A program made the position numbers and the translations under genes. From the NCBI GenBank assembly GCA_902803355.1, contig CADCPP010000155.1, positions 1 to 8,792 on the forward strand: a stretch of DNA of 8,792 nt. Reading direction: 5' to 3'. The first letter of the stretch is position 1. Each line of letters begins with the position of its first letter. Source of the stretch: an uncultured Lachnospiraceae bacterium (GTDB lineage Bacteria; Bacillota; Clostridia; Lachnospirales; Lachnospiraceae). The notes under the pieces were generated by a model that saw only the letters and a list, made by a program, of their open reading frames with translations, ran no database searches and was not told where the DNA came from. Below are positions 6,301 through 8,792 of the stretch, in pieces.

Positions 6301-7347
6301 TCAGAACGATTCCGCGGTCGTGATCGGCTGCACCTTGGTGCAAAACGGCGAAAAGATGGCCGCGATCTCATCATAATCAAGGCCAAGTGCCTTGCAGGTC
6401 TCGGTATTGATAGTGGCAATGCCGTTGTCAAAGGTCTTGACCGCCGTCGCCGCCGGATCTGCACCGTTCACCAGGATATCAAAGACCATATCCGCCGTCG
6501 CCTGCCCAAGCTGCGCATAGTCCACGCCGAAGCCGAGGAAGGCGCCGTTTAAGGCAAAGGAATCCGCCCCCGCGTAATGCGGGATGCCCGCCTCTGCCAG
6601 GATCTCGTAGATTGACAGCTCCGCCTGCATGACCGTATTGTCGGACGGTGTGAAGACCGCGTCCACGTGGTCGCTCACCATAGCCTGCGCAGCCAGAATG
6701 ATCTCGTCCACATTGGTCCCTGTGTGCTCCACGGCCCTGATCCCGCGGCTGCTTAAGAAGGCCTTTGCCGCAGCAATAGCCGCCGTGGAGGCATCCTGCC
6801 CGAGATCATAGAGCAGGCCGACCGAGGAGATCTCCGGGTCCGCCGCCAGCATCATGTTCAGGATCGTTTCCGTATCGAGGGCATCCGAAGTCCCGGTGAT
6901 ATTGGCGCCGGGCGCTTCCATGGAATCGGCAAGCCCTGCGCCAACAGGATCCGATACCGCGGCAAACACCACAGGTGAGCTGCTTCCCTCCGCCGCGCTC
7001 TGCATCAGGAGCGCAGTCGGCGTGGCCACCCCGACCATCAGGTCAACATGGTCGGCCTGGAAGTTGGCAATGATCTGGCTGATCACGTTCGCATCGGCGC
7101 CGCCGTTATCGTAATCGACGGTAAAACTGATGCCGTTTTGCCGCCCGAGCAGGTCCAGCCGCGCGCGGATGTTTTCCACGATCTGATTTAAGGAGGCATC
7201 ATCCACATAGTTGCAGATGCAAACGCGGAAGCTTTTTGCCGCTTCTGCGGAGGATGAAGCCTGAGAAGAGCCGTCCGCAGCCGTTCCGCAGGCCGCAAGA
7301 GACAAGGCAAGCAGACAGGTAAGTACAAAAGCAAGGATCTTTTTCAT
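6301..7347 (-). CDS. trpX: Tryptophan ABC transporter substrate-binding lipoprotein TrpX
   Basis: A 348-residue periplasmic-type binding protein of the ABC_sub_bind family (PF04392). It opens with a lipoprotein signal peptide, MKK, a hydrophobic stretch and the lipobox LAAC with C20, then a serine/alanine-rich linker (about 22-38). The mature part shows GVATPTALLM (106-115), PVVFAAVSDPVGAGL (125-139) and GANITGTSD (147-155), typical of this family. The start at 7347 is set by the signal peptide and AAGGA 8 bases upstream; an open extension to 7485 runs into the T-box and is rejected. It is first in the trpXYZ operon, separated from the T-box terminator by about 113 bases in which I see nothing further. 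It contains no tryptophan. Related proteins may bind other ligands, so the ligand here rests mainly on the UGG T-box. Confidence 0.92.
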   Translation of the reverse strand: MKKILAFVLTCLLALSLAACGTAADGSSQASSSAEAAKSFRVCICNYVDDASLNQIVENIRARLDLLGRQNGISFTVDYDNGGADANVISQIIANFQADHVDLMVGVATPTALLMQSAAEGSSSPVVFAAVSDPVGAGLADSMEAPGANITGTSDALDTETILNMMLAADPEISSVGLLYDLGQDASTAAIAAAKAFLSSRGIRAVEHTGTNVDEIILAAQAMVSDHVDAVFTPSDNTVMQAELSIYEILAEAGIPHYAGADSFALNGAFLGFGVDYAQLGQATADMVFDILVNGADPAATAVKTFDNGIATINTETCKALGLDYDEIAAIFSPFCTKVQPITTAESF

Positions 7348-7460
7348 GATGGTTTTCCTTTCCGAATATGGTTTCGCATCGTTTGTGTCTTCGGTTCGGA
7401 AGGTCCGCCATCGCCTGGTAAGAAGGATCATGACCGCGCCTTTCTCCGGATCCGGGAAAT

Positions 7461-7498
7461 AAAAAAACCCGCCCCGGCAAATCATTTGCTGGGACAGG
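7461..7498 (-). terminator. Regulated terminator of the T-box
   Basis: CCTGTCCC pairs with GGGGCGGG (two G-U pairs) and, after an A-C mismatch, GCAAA pairs with TTTGC around TGA. Seven T residues follow (7461-7467). The 5' arm shares CCTGTCCC with the antiterminator, so the two structures exclude each other. This is the OFF state when tRNA-Trp is charged. Confidence 0.92.
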
Positions 7499-7726
7499 AA
7501 TGATCCTGCGGTGCCACCCGGCTTGGCGCTTCTGCGCCCTCTCTGTGCATACTGACATATGCCGGCCTTTGATCACGGAGCGCCCTCTCCGTCTCGCATA
7601 CTCCGGTCACCCGTTTCCGCTCGCCCTCAGAAGTCCATTCGGTCCTGTTTTCCCTGCCGCGCTCTCAGCACCCGCGGCTCTCTGTAGGGGAAGGCATCAG
7701 GATCTACTCACTCTTCCTCAACGGTT
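7461..7726 (-). promoter_or_regulatory. Tryptophan T-box riboswitch leader
   Basis: The leader RNA of trpXYZ shows the T-box order on the minus strand. Stem I begins with GGAAGAGTGAGTAG, has TCCTG/CAGGA pairing, the AGAGAGC motif and a distal hairpin GCCGCG/CGCGGC (7656-7678). The specifier is UGG (7635-7637) in GAATGGAC, reading tryptophan. A hairpin ACGGAG/CTCCGT (7575-7592) and another GGCGC/GCGCC (7525-7538) follow. The antiterminator (7491-7519) has GGG/CCC and GCAGGA/UCCUGU helices around the 7-base bulge UGGCACC. Its UGGC (7513-7516) pairs with a 3' end GCCA, fitting the G73 discriminator of bacterial tRNA-Trp. Uncharged tRNA should stabilise the antiterminator and let transcription enter trpXYZ; charged tRNA allows termination. 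The start near 7726 is inferred from the promoter. Confidence 0.93.
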
Positions 7727-7732
7727 TTCGCC

Positions 7733-7761
7733 ATGATATCACGCATTTTTTCTCTTGTCAA
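7733..7761 (-). promoter_or_regulatory. Sigma-A promoter of the trp transporter operon
   Basis: Consensus -35 TTGACA (7756-7761), a 17-base spacer and -10 TATCAT (7733-7738) on the minus strand, just upstream of the T-box. Transcription should begin near 7726. Such a near-ideal promoter fits constitutive initiation with control left to attenuation. The remaining 77 bases up to the GH31 stop codon (7762-7838) show no clear terminator. Confidence 0.88.
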
Positions 7762-7838
7762 GAACTTTTTAACGGTCAATATTTCGCTTCGCAAGACTTT
7801 TTCACGCTTTTGCCCGCATCCCGCCGGCAGAGGACAGG

Positions 7839-8792
7839 TTACGGCCTATCTCCTGCCGCAGGAACCGCTTCAAACCAGACCGGAAGATCTTCCGGCGCGC
7901 AGTGGATCGTGACGCTGCTGCCGCCTTTAAGGATCTCTCCCTCGCCTCTAAGCCGCCAGGATACCGGCTGCGATACCCGCTCAGGCAGGCGCACGCTTAC
8001 CGTCTTTGCGCCTTCATCAAACACAGGACAGGCCAGGATCTCGTCTCCAAAGAAGAAGCAGTCTGCCTCCGGATCAGCCGAAGGATCCACTAAAAAGACG
8101 GGATAGATGAGCGGCTCGTTTCTTTCCTGCGCACGCCGCATCTGCGCGGTAAGGTAGGGCAAAAAGCGCTCGCGCAGCGCAAAGAGGCGCTGCACGGCAG
8201 GCATCAGCTCGGGGTAGAGCCAGGGCATGGTGGACGGCTCGCCTGCCTTCCAGGAGTGCAGCACAAAGCGCGGCATAAAGATGCCGTACTGCAGCCAGCG
8301 CAAAAACAGCTCCGGCTCCGGACGCGGCCCGGAAAAGCCGCCGATATCCTGTCCGAAAAAGGCAAAGCCGGACAGCGCCATGGTCATGGCCTGCCTGTGA
8401 TTAAAGCGCAGCTCGCGGAAGGAGGTGAAATTATCGCCGGTCCAGGTCGTCGCCACGCGCTGCATGCCCGGCATGGCCGCGCGCGAGACAATAAACGGGA
8501 CCTCTCCTTTTCGGTATCCGCCGGAAAAAAGGCTTGCTTCCCGGCTTGCGCGGCTCATCAGATAGGCAAAGAGTGGGCGGATCTGCCGCGCGGGGACCTC
8601 CTGCCCAAAGCCGCAGGCGTAAACGTCCTTATCCCAGACATCGTATTCGTTGTTGTCGTTCCAGATGCTGCGGTATCCCTTCTCCACAAGCTGTCTTCTC
8701 ACGCAGCCCACCCAGAAATCATAAGCCACGGGATTGGTGAAGTCCAGATAGCTCGCCATTCCGCCCCAGAAGGGGAAAAGCGCCGGCTTCCC
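7839..8792 (-). CDS. GH31 glycosidase, C-terminal part; 5' end outside window
   Basis: The last 317 residues of a retaining alpha-glycoside hydrolase of family GH31 (alpha-glucosidase, alpha-xylosidase or related). The frame is open through 8792, so the ATG at 8759 is internal: upstream residues FPFWGGMASYLDFTNP belong to the catalytic barrel. Visible motifs are IWNDNNEY with the nucleophile aspartate (codon 8655-8657), TWTGDN with the acid/base aspartate (codon 8433-8435), GQDIGGFSG, the RWLQYGIFMPRF segment, HSW, and the C-terminal sandwich start FGDEILACPVFDEG. The spacing of 74 residues between the two catalytic aspartates is in the family range. No signal peptide can be judged. It reads toward the trp operon without an evident terminator of its own. 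Substrate specificity cannot be read from this part; the WNDNNEY context differs from the KTDFGE and WNDMNE types. Confidence 0.93.
   Translation of the reverse strand, partial: GKPALFPFWGGMASYLDFTNPVAYDFWVGCVRRQLVEKGYRSIWNDNNEYDVWDKDVYACGFGQEVPARQIRPLFAYLMSRASREASLFSGGYRKGEVPFIVSRAAMPGMQRVATTWTGDNFTSFRELRFNHRQAMTMALSGFAFFGQDIGGFSGPRPEPELFLRWLQYGIFMPRFVLHSWKAGEPSTMPWLYPELMPAVQRLFALRERFLPYLTAQMRRAQERNEPLIYPVFLVDPSADPEADCFFFGDEILACPVFDEGAKTVSVRLPERVSQPVSWRLRGEGEILKGGSSVTIHCAPEDLPVWFEAVPAAGDRP

Noticed and set aside
5352..6464. Longer TrpY start at 6464
   Set aside because: The extension is inside trpX and highly basic; the ATG at 6287 has a strong AGGAG at proper spacing.
6301..7485. Longer TrpX start at 7485
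   Set aside because: The extra 46 residues come from the T-box terminator and leader, and would bury the lipoprotein signal peptide; the ATG at 7347 has its own ribosome site.

Overview
The window reads as chromosome of a fairly GC-rich Firmicute, most likely a gut or rumen Clostridia (Lachnospiraceae-like). The reasons are strong AGGAGG-type ribosome binding sites, sigma-A promoters, a T-box riboswitch, Gram-positive lipoprotein and ABC-transporter organisation, and GPH symporters with GH36/GH31 glycosidases for oligosaccharide use. I cannot name the genus. No mobile elements, CRISPR arrays, tRNAs or rRNAs are visible.

Layout. (1) 1-2675, minus strand: an alpha-galactoside operon with a good promoter (2635-2663), a MelB-type sugar:cation symporter (1210-2592) and a translationally coupled GH36 alpha-galactosidase whose 3' end lies beyond position 1. 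A perfect 16-bp dyad sits on the -35 box. (2) 2676-2995: a gene-free intergenic stretch between divergent promoters, with several hairpins, including a symmetrical bidirectional terminator and a 10-bp-arm palindrome. (3) 2996-4638, plus strand: a second, different GPH symporter as a single gene with its own promoter and terminator; the terminator lies inside the 3' coding end of the converging gene. (4) 4580-7761, minus strand: a complete trpXYZ-type tryptophan ABC transporter operon (lipoprotein, permease, ATPase) behind a consensus promoter and a tryptophan T-box leader with specifier UGG. (5) 7839-8792, minus strand: the C-terminal part of a GH31 glycosidase with both catalytic aspartates, cut by the window edge.

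How it works together. Regions 1, 3 and 5 suggest import and cytoplasmic hydrolysis of plant-type oligosaccharides: alpha-galactosides by symporter plus GH36, other glycosides by the second symporter and perhaps GH31. The tryptophan transporter is a separate unit, switched on when uncharged tRNA-Trp accumulates. Its three proteins contain only one tryptophan in 920 residues, which fits a function under tryptophan starvation. The families are known. The most interesting points are the tRNA-Trp/T-box match with tryptophan depletion, the terminator embedded in trpZ, the -35 dyad, and the orphan bidirectional terminator. I see no convincing undescribed system.
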